A stretch of DNA of 64,000 bases from assembly GCA_001044335.1 (NCBI GenBank), contig CP011001.1:868001-932000 (forward strand). The letters are read 5' to 3'. Below the pieces are notes generated by a model. The model was not told the DNA's origin. It did no database searches and worked only from the letters and a program-made list of their open reading frames with translations. Made by a program: the position numbers and the translations under genes. Each line of letters begins with the position of its first letter. The first letter of the stretch is position 1. Below, piece after piece: positions 55,032-63,993 of the stretch. This stretch comes from Methylophilales bacterium MBRSF5. Lineage in GTDB: Bacteria > Pseudomonadota > Gammaproteobacteria > Burkholderiales > Methylophilaceae.

Positions 55032-55922
55032 TTAATCTTGACGGGAAACATTCGGATTGAGCATCGTAAATCCAACATCTTGTGGAAAGTGATACAGCAG
55101 TCCTTCATCTTTTCTAAATAATAATAACTCTGGAGACTCCTGAATACGATAAAAAGTTATCTTTGCCTTATCATCCAAATAGACATCAAAACTCTTGTAT
55201 CCAATTCTTGCATCAAATTTATAAGGTTCAACTGAGGTTGATACCGCTTTTAACCAATTTTCAGTAAACCATTCTGCAAGCTGCATCTCATCAAAGTCTA
55301 TTTTTTTCCCATCAGCCTTAATTTTTCCCATATCGTCTATTTCAACGCGCAAATAATTTTCTTGCCATTGCTCAAGTCTAGAGAAGTCAAATTTCATGAC
55401 TTTTTCAAAGGGTGCTAATGGTTTTTTATCAATTAATTCCACAGGTAGATAGCTGGCCATTTCTGAGAAAATGCCATCCAAGATATAAACATTATTGTCA
55501 TACAGTACATACTGTTGTTCTGTCACTGGGTTATAGGTACCAAATGAAAAGACTTCTTTTTGGTTTTCATTACTAAATGTCATTTTAAGTTTAGGTTTAT
55601 CTAAACCATATTTTTCAATTTGTAATGATTCAAGTTTTTCTTTTGATTTAGCAGCCAAAATAGATAACAACCGATACACAATATTTTGATCTGCTCTCGT
55701 TTGATAAGGTTTAGTTTGATACCAATAGCCATTAATTTTTTTAAAAGATGTTGCTGCCTTAGACGGAAAGTCGATAAAAATCTCATCAAATTCAGATAAC
55801 TTTAAGTTGGATATTTCATAACTACTATCTTCTATTTCTTGATTTTTAAAACTTAAAGAAACCCATGCCAAAGGTGCAATGACTAAAATGAGGATTATGA
55901 TTGGTAACCATCTTTTATTCAT
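55032..55922 (-). CDS. DUF4340-type membrane-anchored periplasmic protein
   Basis: A 296-residue protein with an N-terminal membrane anchor (about 4-25, LPIIILILVIAPLAWVSL) and an otherwise soluble, strand-rich body. It matches the DUF4340 pattern: YWYQTKPYQTRADQNIVYRLLSIL, VLYDNNVYILDG, and LRVEIDDMGKIKADGKK. It lies 11 bp after the GldG-like gene and 2 bp before mutM. The protein probably works with that ABC transporter but no enzymatic motif is visible. Confidence 0.82.
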   Translation of the reverse strand: MNKRWLPIIILILVIAPLAWVSLSFKNQEIEDSSYEISNLKLSEFDEIFIDFPSKAATSFKKINGYWYQTKPYQTRADQNIVYRLLSILAAKSKEKLESLQIEKYGLDKPKLKMTFSNENQKEVFSFGTYNPVTEQQYVLYDNNVYILDGIFSEMASYLPVELIDKKPLAPFEKVMKFDFSRLEQWQENYLRVEIDDMGKIKADGKKIDFDEMQLAEWFTENWLKAVSTSVEPYKFDARIGYKSFDVYLDDKAKITFYRIQESPELLLFRKDEGLLYHFPQDVGFTMLNPNVSRQD

Positions 55923-55933
55923 ATGAAATCAGT

Positions 55934-57316
55934 TTATCTCTTTCTTCTTCTGAGCCACAACCAAATGCCTCCAATAAATAATCCAACAGGAATAAAATAT
56001 TGAAAGCTATGGAAAATAGTCCAAGCTATGACAAATGATGTTCGTGTTTCTGGAATTGTAACATTTACATCTTTGAGCGGCATGGGTTGAATGTTGATCA
56101 GCTTATCATCGCCGCTGAGCCAGTTCACCAAATTGACACCTAGGTCTAAGTTACCACCCGACGTAATAAAAGCATTAGATAAAAACTCAGAATTACCTAC
56201 AACAACAACTCGCTGACCGACTTCGCCATATTCACGCTTTAATGCTACCGCTATATTAATAGGTCCAGACTGATCCTGATCTTCTTCAAAGGTAGGATTA
56301 GTTTCATTGCCACGTTCAAGCCATCCCCCGGCTGCAACGTCTACTAATTCAGTCACTTCCCATCCGTTTTCGTAAGTACCCTTAGCGTTTAAGGCCTTCG
56401 GATTTGAAAACAGTGTTCTTAACATAAAATTTCTAGTTATCGGATGGTCACCGTAGCGAAGAGCGAAAGTCAAACCTGGAGTTGAACCGTACTGCTCAGA
56501 ACTTGGATCGTAAATCTTCCCATCCAATACTGTCAGGCCAATATATTGTGCAACTTCGTCAAGACCTTTAAAATTACTATCATCTAAAAGCCACAAAAGA
56601 TTTCCACCTGACTCAAGAAATTTCACAATTTTTTTGGCCTCAAGATCAGAAACATCTTTTTTCGGGCTGGCAATCACTAGCATTGACCCTTCTTCAGGCA
56701 CTGATGGTAATACAGTTAAATCAGGGTTAGAAAATTTAAATCCTTTATTTTCTAATTGTTTACCAAATTCACCTAAATCAGAATTTTTTAAACCCAGAAG
56801 ATTTTTTTCTCCATGGCCATCCAAATACATAATTGGCTTTTCATTGGTTCTGGTTAGCCTCACTAACAAGTTCGTGAGCTCTTGTTCGGCAAAAGGTGGG
56901 GTTATGTGTTCTGTTCTTTTGTTATATTCAACAACGACCTCACCATCAACACGGATACCCATGTCCTGAGCCAATTTTGGCTCCTCAACTGGACTAATAA
57001 ACTTGATATTGATGTCAGGTTTTGAGCGCTGATAGCGAGCAATAAAATTAATAATTCCTTGTCGAAATTTATCACCTTTATTGACATCATCTTTGGTCGC
57101 AAAGACTGTAAGATTAATTGGGCCATCCATTTCTTTTAAAACACCAATACTTCCCTCAGTCAAAGTATTTCTGTTGGCTTGGGTAATGTCTTTTGAAAAT
57201 TCATACTGATTAGAAATAAACCCAAGCAGCAAAACAAGAATGATGAATAGAACAACAAATACCCAATTTTGAAGTAGAAGCTGTAACCTTTGTTTAATAT
57301 TTTTTGTATTTTTCAT
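55934..57316 (-). CDS. GldG-like ABC transporter accessory protein
   Basis: A 460-residue protein with an N-terminal membrane helix (about 17-35), a large extracytoplasmic domain, and a C-terminal helix near 430-452 followed by the basic tail W-L-R-R-R-K-R. Features are the GldG/DUF4350-like SKDITQANRNTLTEGSIGVLKEMDGPINLTVFATKDD, a middle part LDGHGEKNLLGLKNSDLGEFGKQL, and WLLDDSNFKGLDEVAQYIGLTVLDGKIYDP. It shares one base with the permease gene upstream (57316). GldG is known from gliding Bacteroidetes, but the family is wider. Confidence 0.82.
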   Translation of the reverse strand: MKNTKNIKQRLQLLLQNWVFVVLFIILVLLLGFISNQYEFSKDITQANRNTLTEGSIGVLKEMDGPINLTVFATKDDVNKGDKFRQGIINFIARYQRSKPDINIKFISPVEEPKLAQDMGIRVDGEVVVEYNKRTEHITPPFAEQELTNLLVRLTRTNEKPIMYLDGHGEKNLLGLKNSDLGEFGKQLENKGFKFSNPDLTVLPSVPEEGSMLVIASPKKDVSDLEAKKIVKFLESGGNLLWLLDDSNFKGLDEVAQYIGLTVLDGKIYDPSSEQYGSTPGLTFALRYGDHPITRNFMLRTLFSNPKALNAKGTYENGWEVTELVDVAAGGWLERGNETNPTFEEDQDQSGPINIAVALKREYGEVGQRVVVVGNSEFLSNAFITSGGNLDLGVNLVNWLSGDDKLINIQPMPLKDVNVTIPETRTSFVIAWTIFHSFQYFIPVGLFIGGIWLWLRRRKR

Positions 57317-58068
57317 TAACCTCTCAACCTATCTGCATCTAAACGGCGAATTGTTAAAACTATGAAAGTTGAGATAAAGAGTAAGAAATAAATAATATCC
57401 TTTGAACTGATCACCCCCCTGGAAAAAGTCTGAAAATGTTTTAACAATGAAATATGATGAAACCAATGATTAGGCTGACTAGCAAAGTAGCTTTCTAAAC
57501 CTAAAAGCAAAAATGCAAAAATAAAACTTAAAATTGCAGCGATAATTGGTTGACTGGTCAGACTTGAAAAATATATACCAATGGCAGCAAAACTTCCGAC
57601 AAGAAGTAACAACCCAAATGTATTAGAAAAGAGATAACCAAAATCAATGTCAGCCCATATATTTAAGGTAGAAAGCATTAAAAATATGTAAACAACCATG
57701 AGAGCTAAAAAGGCAAAAAGTCCAAAAAATTTTCCTAGGACAATCTCAACAATAGATACTGGTGCGGAAAATAAAAATGGCAGGGTTTGCTGCCGTCTTT
57801 CTTCACTAATCAGTCTCATTGACATCAGTGGAACGGCAAATAACATAAGAAAAAAAGCTGCGCCATAAACTGTTTGACCGACATAAATAGTCACTCCAAC
57901 TCTTTCCGCAGGTCGGATTGCTCCAGACATAACTTCAAAATAACTATTAACTCCCTCAAGGTAGTAGGTTCCAAAAGCTGCAGTTATTAAAGCCAAGATT
58001 ATCCAACCCATTGGGGTCACGAAAAAACTTTTAATCTCCTTAGAGGCAATATTTATAATCATCTTCAT
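57316..58068 (-). CDS. ABC-2 type permease (GldF-like)
   Basis: A 250-residue membrane protein with about six helices (about 16-36, 66-88, 107-132, 139-162, 169-193 and 224-244). The stretch PMGWIILALITAAFGTYYLEGVNSYFEVMSG, the intracellular loop MSMRLISEERRQQTLPFLFSAPVSIVEIVLGKFFGLF, typical of ABC-2 permeases, and a C-terminal RRLDADRLRG fit the GldF-like family. It shares a base with the accessory gene and is 4 bp from the ATPase gene. Confidence 0.86.
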   Translation of the reverse strand: MKMIINIASKEIKSFFVTPMGWIILALITAAFGTYYLEGVNSYFEVMSGAIRPAERVGVTIYVGQTVYGAAFFLMLFAVPLMSMRLISEERRQQTLPFLFSAPVSIVEIVLGKFFGLFAFLALMVVYIFLMLSTLNIWADIDFGYLFSNTFGLLLLVGSFAAIGIYFSSLTSQPIIAAILSFIFAFLLLGLESYFASQPNHWFHHISLLKHFQTFSRGVISSKDIIYFLLFISTFIVLTIRRLDADRLRG

Positions 58069-58072
58069 ATTT

Positions 58073-58990
58073 TTACTTATTAGTTAATTGTACAAATGTG
58101 TCCTCAAGACTTGTAATGTGAGGAGAAACTTGAAACAAACCTAGCTTTTCTTTAACACAGACCTGAATAAACTTCTCCATATCAAAATCTAGATTTTTAA
58201 ATTGAATAACATGAAGTAAGTCTTCCTGTTTTTCTATTTTTACAATGTCGAACAACGATTGTAATTTCTTTAACGTTGGCGTCTTTTTAAAGCCAACTAA
58301 TAATTTATTACCTCTTCTTTGATGTTTCAAATCATCTATTGATCCATGGAATACCAAATTTCCTTTGTCAATAATTTGAACCCGATCACACACAATCTCA
58401 ACTTCAGGAAGGATATGAGTAGATAAGATAACACTGTGTTCCTTACCGATTTCTTTGATTAGTTTTCTAATTTCTCTAATCTGGATTGGATCCAATCCAA
58501 CGGTTGGTTCATCCAGAATCACAATTTCTGGATTGTGAATAATAGCTTGAGCAATACCTACACGCTGTTGGTATCCATTTGATAAATTTTCAATCAAACG
58601 ATTACTCATATGAGTAAGACCACATTTTTCCATGGCAATGTCGATAGATGAATTAATTTTTTTAGCTGGAATGTTGTGCAACTTTGCGGCTATTCTCAAA
58701 AATTCGTTTACTCTAAATTCTTTGTATAGTGGTCTCATCTCTGGAAGGTAACCAATATTTGCTTTGGCGAGTTTTGGTTCTTCAATAATATTGATACCAC
58801 AAATTTCAACCTGCCCTTCAGTTGGAGCTAAGTTACCAGTAAGCATCCGCATAGTGGTCGATTTACCTGCGCCATTTGGACCCAAGAAGCCCAAAACCTC
58901 ACCTTTTGACAGTTCAAAAGAAACATTATTGACCGCTTTATTTGGGCCAAATAGTCTCGTTAATCCAGATGCTTGTAATGTAGTAGCCAT
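58073..58990 (-). CDS. ABC transporter ATP-binding protein (GldA-like)
   Basis: A 305-residue ATPase with Walker A GFLGPNGAGKSTTMRML (near 34-48), the LSNGYQQRVGIAQAI signature (a variant of LSGGQ, here with N-G-Y), Walker B IVILDEPTVGLDP, and VILSTHILPEVEIVCDRV. The C-terminal 80 residues (FKKTPTLKKLQSLF...HITSLEDTFVQLTNK) are the extra domain found in DrrA/GldA-type ATPases. It is first of a four-gene run and diverges from the TPR gene. Confidence 0.9.
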   Translation of the reverse strand: MATTLQASGLTRLFGPNKAVNNVSFELSKGEVLGFLGPNGAGKSTTMRMLTGNLAPTEGQVEICGINIIEEPKLAKANIGYLPEMRPLYKEFRVNEFLRIAAKLHNIPAKKINSSIDIAMEKCGLTHMSNRLIENLSNGYQQRVGIAQAIIHNPEIVILDEPTVGLDPIQIREIRKLIKEIGKEHSVILSTHILPEVEIVCDRVQIIDKGNLVFHGSIDDLKHQRRGNKLLVGFKKTPTLKKLQSLFDIVKIEKQEDLLHVIQFKNLDFDMEKFIQVCVKEKLGLFQVSPHITSLEDTFVQLTNK

Positions 58991-59135
58991 AATTTCTATT
59001 AAATTTAATCCACCCTAAATGACAAGGTAATTGTCAAAAAAGTTTATGTATTTTTAAAAATATGCTGAATTATATTCTAATTCGATAGTCATTTCTATTG
59101 ATAGTAATCTTTCAATGAAATAAACTTGGATTTAC

Positions 59136-60830
59136 ATGAAATACATAAATAAATTTTTAATTCCTTTTTTAATATTAATTATTCCTGTACTAGGAATATC
59201 TGAAGAACAGCTTGAGAAATTCAATCCAGATCTTCCAGCTCAAATTACTGAAGCAAATGCAGAATTTGTCTACAAATTTTTGCTCGCTGAACTTGCGATC
59301 CAACGAAATGACATAAATTCGGCAGGCCATCTTTATCTCGATTTAGCTAAGTTAACAAAAAATACTGGCTTTGCCCAAAGCGCAGCGCAACTGGGTGGTA
59401 TGGTTCGAAATGGAAGATTAGCCCTAGATGCCGCAGACATATGGAGTAAACTTGATCCAGAATCAAAAGACGCAATAAAAGTGTTAGCAGAAATGTACAT
59501 AGCCAGTGGCAACTTATCAAAAGCCAAGCCTCTTGTTAAAAAAATACTTGAAAGTGAAGATTCTAAGGGTGATGGCTTTTTATATCTAAATAATATCCTT
59601 ACGAGAGTTGAAAATAAAAGCAATGCTCTAAGATTCATCATTGATATTGCTAAGCCATATGCCAAAATGGTAGAAGCTCATTTTGCAGTCGCTCACACAG
59701 CTCACATGGCTGGAAACATCACCATTCGTGATAAAGAATTAGCAACAATTAATAAACTTAACCCAAACTGGGAAACAAGCACTTTGTTTGTTGGATCAAT
59801 TCAGTTTGATAAAGATCCAATGAAGGCGATTGAAACATACCAAAAATTTGTAAAAAATAATCCGAAATCCAATACAGTGAGGCTTGAGCTTGCAAAGGCG
59901 CTTGTTCAAACAGAACAATACCCAGCCGCAAAAAAACATTTTGAAAAGTTGGTGAATAGTCCTCTAGCTTCAGCTGAAATCAGTTTTACTGTTGCGCTTC
60001 TAGCTCTTGAAACAGGCGATGACATCATGGCTGAACAGTTCCTTAACCAAAGCTTAGAAAGAAAATATTACAATCCAGATCAAGTCAATATGTACCTAGC
60101 GAGAATATATGCGCAAAGACAGAATGTTGACAAAGTCATCAAATTTGTTGAGAAGATCAGCACCGGGCCTTTATTTGTTGACTCAAGAATTTTTGCTGCA
60201 CAAGCTTTAAGGGTTGAAAAAGGTATCGACCAAGCTGTTGAGTATCTCGATCAATATAAATCACTCGACAGACAAGAAAAGTTGAAATTTTTACAGCTGA
60301 AAACATCTTTTTGGTATAACGACAACCAGTACCAAAAAGCTATAAATTTAATGCTTAGTGAAGAAGAAAAGTATTCAGATTCTGCAGAATTCTATTTTGA
60401 CTTCGGTTTACTTTATGAAAAAAATAAAGACTTTGATGCAATGGAAGCCAATTTAAAAAAAGCAATTTCTTTGAAACCAGACTATGCAATTGCTTATAAT
60501 GCTTTGGGTTATTCATATGCTGATAGGAATGTTAAACTTGATGATGCTAAGAAATATATCGAAATAGCGTTATCTATAGAACCACAAAATCACTATATCC
60601 TTGATAGCATGGGGTGGGTTCATTTCAGACTTGGAAACTACGATATCGCTTATGAATTTATTACAAAAGCATACGCTATTCAGGAGGATCCTGAAATTGC
60701 TGCGCATTTAGGTGAAGTTTTATGGAAGCAAGGTAAAGAAAATGAAGCAATGTCAGTATGGCAAGGTTCTCTTGAGAAGTTCCCAGAAAACTCGGTTCTC
60801 ATTGAAACAAAAAATAGATTATTTCAATAA
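59136..60830 (+). CDS. Secreted TPR-repeat protein
   Basis: A 564-residue protein with an N-terminal signal-like segment (about 5-22, IPFLILIIPVLGISE) followed by at least eight tetratricopeptide repeats (for example GMVRNGRLALDAADIWSKL near 90, FDFGLLYEKNKDFDAMEANLKKAI and YAIAYNALGYSYADRNVKLDDAKKYI near 430-480). It is directly upstream of lolB and ispE, an arrangement common in betaproteobacteria. It presumably sits in the periplasm as a scaffold for an envelope complex; the partner is unknown. Confidence 0.85.
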   Translation: MKYINKFLIPFLILIIPVLGISEEQLEKFNPDLPAQITEANAEFVYKFLLAELAIQRNDINSAGHLYLDLAKLTKNTGFAQSAAQLGGMVRNGRLALDAADIWSKLDPESKDAIKVLAEMYIASGNLSKAKPLVKKILESEDSKGDGFLYLNNILTRVENKSNALRFIIDIAKPYAKMVEAHFAVAHTAHMAGNITIRDKELATINKLNPNWETSTLFVGSIQFDKDPMKAIETYQKFVKNNPKSNTVRLELAKALVQTEQYPAAKKHFEKLVNSPLASAEISFTVALLALETGDDIMAEQFLNQSLERKYYNPDQVNMYLARIYAQRQNVDKVIKFVEKISTGPLFVDSRIFAAQALRVEKGIDQAVEYLDQYKSLDRQEKLKFLQLKTSFWYNDNQYQKAINLMLSEEEKYSDSAEFYFDFGLLYEKNKDFDAMEANLKKAISLKPDYAIAYNALGYSYADRNVKLDDAKKYIEIALSIEPQNHYILDSMGWVHFRLGNYDIAYEFITKAYAIQEDPEIAAHLGEVLWKQGKENEAMSVWQGSLEKFPENSVLIETKNRLFQ

Positions 60831-61350
60831 TTTCTTTTGTTATTTACTGCTAATTAGCCTTACGCTACTTTCAGGATGCCAAACTCTTAATATAAAAACC
60901 AATCAAGAGACTTTTGCTTACGCTGATTTCGTAAATATATATAATCCAACGTCTGAAGAAAAAAAATTTAATGGAAAATTTAAACTCTTTGTAAAAGACA
61001 AAGGTTACACAGGATCTTTTAAATTTTATCCAAGCGACGTAGGGCATGAAATGATTCTGTTATCCCCTCTAAATCAAATCATTAGCAAAATCTCCTTGGG
61101 GGAAGAAATTTTATTTGAATATCAGAATAAAGATGATCAAAGCCTTAAAAATTTTATTAAAGATTTACCTATCAAAGAATTTAAAAGAATTTTATACACT
61201 CAATACAATGAGAAGCCAGTTAAGATTGTCACAAGTTATTTTGAAATAGCTATTGAAGAATTGTCAGAGATGGAAACATCATCGAGCTTCGAACCAAAAA
61301 ATATTAAGGTTAAAAATAAAGATATAGAATTAACTATACTCCTTCATTGA
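60802..61350 (+). CDS. lolB: Outer-membrane lipoprotein receptor LolB
   Basis: Accepts lipoproteins from LolA and inserts them into the outer membrane. Start chosen at TTG 60802 (182 residues): an ATG at 60712 would put 30 unrelated residues before the signal peptide and overlap the TPR gene by 119 bp. Signal peptide about 2-22 is followed by lipobox L-S-G-C. The mature part has KFNGKFKLFVKDKGYTGSFKFYPS and IILLSPLNQIISKI, like the LolB fold. A weak ribosome-binding site makes the exact start uncertain. It precedes ispE by 9 bp. Confidence 0.78.
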   Translation: MKQKIDYFNNFFCYLLLISLTLLSGCQTLNIKTNQETFAYADFVNIYNPTSEEKKFNGKFKLFVKDKGYTGSFKFYPSDVGHEMILLSPLNQIISKISLGEEILFEYQNKDDQSLKNFIKDLPIKEFKRILYTQYNEKPVKIVTSYFEIAIEELSEMETSSSFEPKNIKVKNKDIELTILLH

Positions 61351-61359
61351 TACATAAGC

Positions 61360-62208
61360 ATGACTTCCAAAATTTTATACTCGCCTGCAAAAATAAATCT
61401 CTTTTTAAGGGTAATTAACCAAAGAGATGATGGCTATCATAATTTACAAAGCTTATTTACTTACATTGATCTTTATGACGAAATAAAAGTATCGTTACAC
61501 AAGGATAATAAAAACCAAATTATAGTTAACAATCCAACTTTAGACTGTCCCGCAGATGAAGACTTAATTTTCATGGCATGCAAAAAAATCCTGCCAAAGA
61601 ACTTTTCCATTGAAATTGATGTTAAAAAAAATATTCCTGATGGAGCGGGTCTTGGAGGAGGAAGCTCGAATGCCGCCACAACACTGATCGCAATCAATGA
61701 TTTATGTAACTTGAACCTCTCAAAAAAAGAGTTAGCAAATATTGGTGCACATTTAGGTGCTGATGTGCCCTTTTTTATTCATAACAACTCAGCCATTGTG
61801 GAAGGTGTCGGAGACAAAATTACCCCAATAAATTTAGCTCCATTAAAATTACTGTTGTGTTGTCCAAGCTTGAAAATATCCACAAAAGATATTTTTACTA
61901 GTTATAAATTGACAAATAAATCAAAAGAGTTGAAAATTACGGCTCTCAGCAATTATGAAGATCTGATTGATGAGCTTGGAAATGATTTAGAAGCTTTCGT
62001 GAGGCAAAAAAACCCAACGATAGACGATCTGCTAAGCCACCTTCAAAAGTTTGGCTTAGCTAAATTAACTGGTACTGGATCGGGGTGTTTTTTAATTCTA
62101 AATGAGACAATAAATTTGGATGAAGTGAAACAAAATTTACCAAAAAATGTCAGATTTTATGAAGTTTCAAGTGTCAATTATAATATTGCTTATAATGCTC
62201 AACATTAG
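61360..62208 (+). CDS. ispE: 4-diphosphocytidyl-2-C-methyl-D-erythritol kinase IspE
   Basis: GHMP kinase of the MEP isoprenoid pathway. The 282 residues start with YSPAKINLFLRVINQRDDGYHNL, and the GHMP ATP motif is IPDGAGLGGGSSNAATTLIA (near 88-107). The C-terminal GTGSGCFLIL (near 240) is the GHMP motif III. Length matches E. coli (283). Its TAG stop overlaps the first two bases of tRNA-Gln (62207-62208). Confidence 0.97.
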   Translation: MTSKILYSPAKINLFLRVINQRDDGYHNLQSLFTYIDLYDEIKVSLHKDNKNQIIVNNPTLDCPADEDLIFMACKKILPKNFSIEIDVKKNIPDGAGLGGGSSNAATTLIAINDLCNLNLSKKELANIGAHLGADVPFFIHNNSAIVEGVGDKITPINLAPLKLLLCCPSLKISTKDIFTSYKLTNKSKELKITALSNYEDLIDELGNDLEAFVRQKNPTIDDLLSHLQKFGLAKLTGTGSGCFLILNETINLDEVKQNLPKNVRFYEVSSVNYNIAYNAQH

Positions 62209-62283
62209 GGGAGTCGCCAAGCTGGTTAAGGCACAGGGTTTTGATCCCTGCATGCGAAGGTTCGAATCCTTCCTCCCCTGCCA
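62207..62283 (+). tRNA. tRNA-Gln (anticodon TTG)
   Basis: A 77-nt cloverleaf. The acceptor stem AGGGGAG (62207-62213) pairs with CTCCCCT (62273-62279), G62280 is the discriminator, and CCA at 62281-62283 is encoded. The anticodon stem CAGGG/CCCTG encloses the loop TTTTGAT with anticodon TTG at 62241-62243. The T-loop is TTCGAAT. UUG decodes CAA and, by wobble, CAG. The position between ispE and prs is conserved in betaproteobacteria. Confidence 0.97.
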
Positions 62284-62299
62284 TTTTTAAGGAGGGTTT

Positions 62300-63250
62300 A
62301 TGGATAACCATAGCTTGATGGTTTTTACTGGAAATGCTAACCCTAATCTCGCCAAAAAAGTGACTGATCACCTCAATATCAAGCTTGGAAAAGCTAATGT
62401 TGGTAAATTTAGTGATGGTGAAACAATGGTTGAATTATTAGAAAATGTCAGGGGTAAAGACGTTTTTATCCTCCAATCAACCAGCATGCCTACGAATGAT
62501 CACTTGATGGAAATAATGGTCATGGTTGATGCATTAAAAAGATCTTCTGCTGCCCGAATTACTGCTGCGATACCTTATCTTGGCTACTCTAGACAAGACA
62601 GAAGACCAAGATCTGCTCGAGTTGCTATTACAGCAAAAGTGGTTGCAAATATGTTATCAAGTGCTGGAGTCGATCGGTTACTCACCATGGATTTACATTC
62701 GGATCAAATCCAAGGTTTTTTTGATATTCCGGTGGATAACATTTATGCCACACCAATATTACTTGAGGATTTAACCACTAAAAAACCGGAAAATTTGGTT
62801 ATTGTTTCACCCGATGTTGGCGGGGTGGTTCGCGCAAGGGCCTGGTCAAAAATTCTAAGTTCAGATCTTGCTATTATCGACAAAAGACGCCCAAAACCTA
62901 ATGTTTCTGAAGTTATGAATATTATTGGAGATGTTGAAAGTCGCTCATGTGTGATTGTGGATGATATTGTCGATACAGCTGATACATTAACAAAAGCCGC
63001 TTTAGCATTAAAAAATAAAGGTGCTACTGAAGTCAAAGCATTTATCACTCACCCCATCTTGTCTGGAAATGCTGTTGAAAATATTAATGGATCAGAGCTT
63101 GATGAAATTGTAGTAACTGATACAATTACGCTCTCTGAAACTTCACAGCAATGTAAAAAAATCAGACAAATATCTGTGGCAAGTTTATTAGCAGAAACAA
63201 TTAAAAGAATTAGCCACGAGGACTCAGTAAGCTCATTGTTTATTGATTAA
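62300..63250 (+). CDS. prs: Ribose-phosphate pyrophosphokinase (PRPP synthetase)
   Basis: Makes PRPP from ribose-5-phosphate and ATP for nucleotides, His, Trp and NAD. The 316 residues show [34 protein letters not shown], the ATP-binding [33 protein letters not shown], and the PRPP-binding loop [18 protein letters not shown] (near 212-228). A strong AAGGAGG ribosome-binding site lies at about 62288-62294. It starts 16 bp after the tRNA-Gln end. Confidence 0.97.
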   Translation: MDNHSLMVFTGNANPNLAKKVTDHLNIKLGKANVGKFSDGETMVELLENVRGKDVFILQSTSMPTNDHLMEIMVMVDALKRSSAARITAAIPYLGYSRQDRRPRSARVAITAKVVANMLSSAGVDRLLTMDLHSDQIQGFFDIPVDNIYATPILLEDLTTKKPENLVIVSPDVGGVVRARAWSKILSSDLAIIDKRRPKPNVSEVMNIIGDVESRSCVIVDDIVDTADTLTKAALALKNKGATEVKAFITHPILSGNAVENINGSELDEIVVTDTITLSETSQQCKKIRQISVASLLAETIKRISHEDSVSSLFID

Positions 63251-63303
63251 TTTAAATTTAGAAGAATTTGGTCGCGAAATCTTCTAACTAACGGAGTTAT
63301 ATT

Positions 63304-63993
63304 ATGAAAATTACTGTTACAGCAGAAAAGAGAGATGTGAAAGGTACGGGTGCGAGCCGCCGTCTTCGCAGAAATGGCAAAGTGCCAGGCATTCTTTATG
63401 GAAATCATAAGGATGCGGTATCAATTCTATTAGACAGCAAAACGCTTCATCAACAATTTCATAAAGAGGCTTTCCATGCCTCTATTTTGGAATTATCTAC
63501 TGATGGTACAAAAGAATCTGTTTTGCTGAGAGATTATCAACTTGAGCCTGTCAAAGGCACAATCCTTCATGTTGATTTCCAACGGGTTAATCAAAATGAG
63601 AAAATTCATGTTAACGTTCCTTTTCACTTTATTAATGAGGATATCGCCAAAGGCGTCAAACTTGAGGGTGGCGTAATATCTCATATCATGACAGAAGTTG
63701 ATATTGCATGTTTACCTAAAGATCTACCTCAATTTATTGAAGTCGACTTGGAAGACCTAGGCTTAGGTGAGTCTGTACATTTATCTGAATTAAAGTTACC
63801 TGAAGGCGTTGAAATAACGGCATTAACTGAAGAAAATGATCCTGCAATCACTTCAATTGTTAAACCTAAAGTTCAGAAAGCTGATGATCCGTTAACAGCA
63901 TCTGAGGAAGCAGGAGAAGATGATGTATCTGATGGTGATTCGTCATCAGAAGCTTCTGATGAGAGTTCTAATGAAGAGCCAAAAGAAGAGTAA
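63304..63993 (+). CDS. rplY: 50S ribosomal protein L25, CTC form
   Basis: Binds 5S rRNA in the large subunit. The 229-residue product is the longer CTC/TL5 form: an N-terminal L25 domain (about 1-95, KGTGASRRLRRNGKVPGILYG), a TL5-like beta-domain (about 96-180, KIHVNVPFHFINEDIAKGVKLEGGVI and CLPKDLPQFIEVDLEDLGLGES), then a highly acidic Ser/Glu/Asp tail of about 40 residues. A GGAG site precedes the ATG. It follows prs by 53 bp, the usual prs-rplY (often then pth) order; the window ends 7 bp after its stop. Confidence 0.95.
   Translation: MKITVTAEKRDVKGTGASRRLRRNGKVPGILYGNHKDAVSILLDSKTLHQQFHKEAFHASILELSTDGTKESVLLRDYQLEPVKGTILHVDFQRVNQNEKIHVNVPFHFINEDIAKGVKLEGGVISHIMTEVDIACLPKDLPQFIEVDLEDLGLGESVHLSELKLPEGVEITALTEENDPAITSIVKPKVQKADDPLTASEEAGEDDVSDGDSSSEASDESSNEEPKEE

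Noticed and set aside
60712-60801. Longer lolB start at ATG 60712
   Set aside because: It puts 30 residues of unrelated sequence before the signal peptide and lipobox and overlaps the TPR gene by 119 bp.
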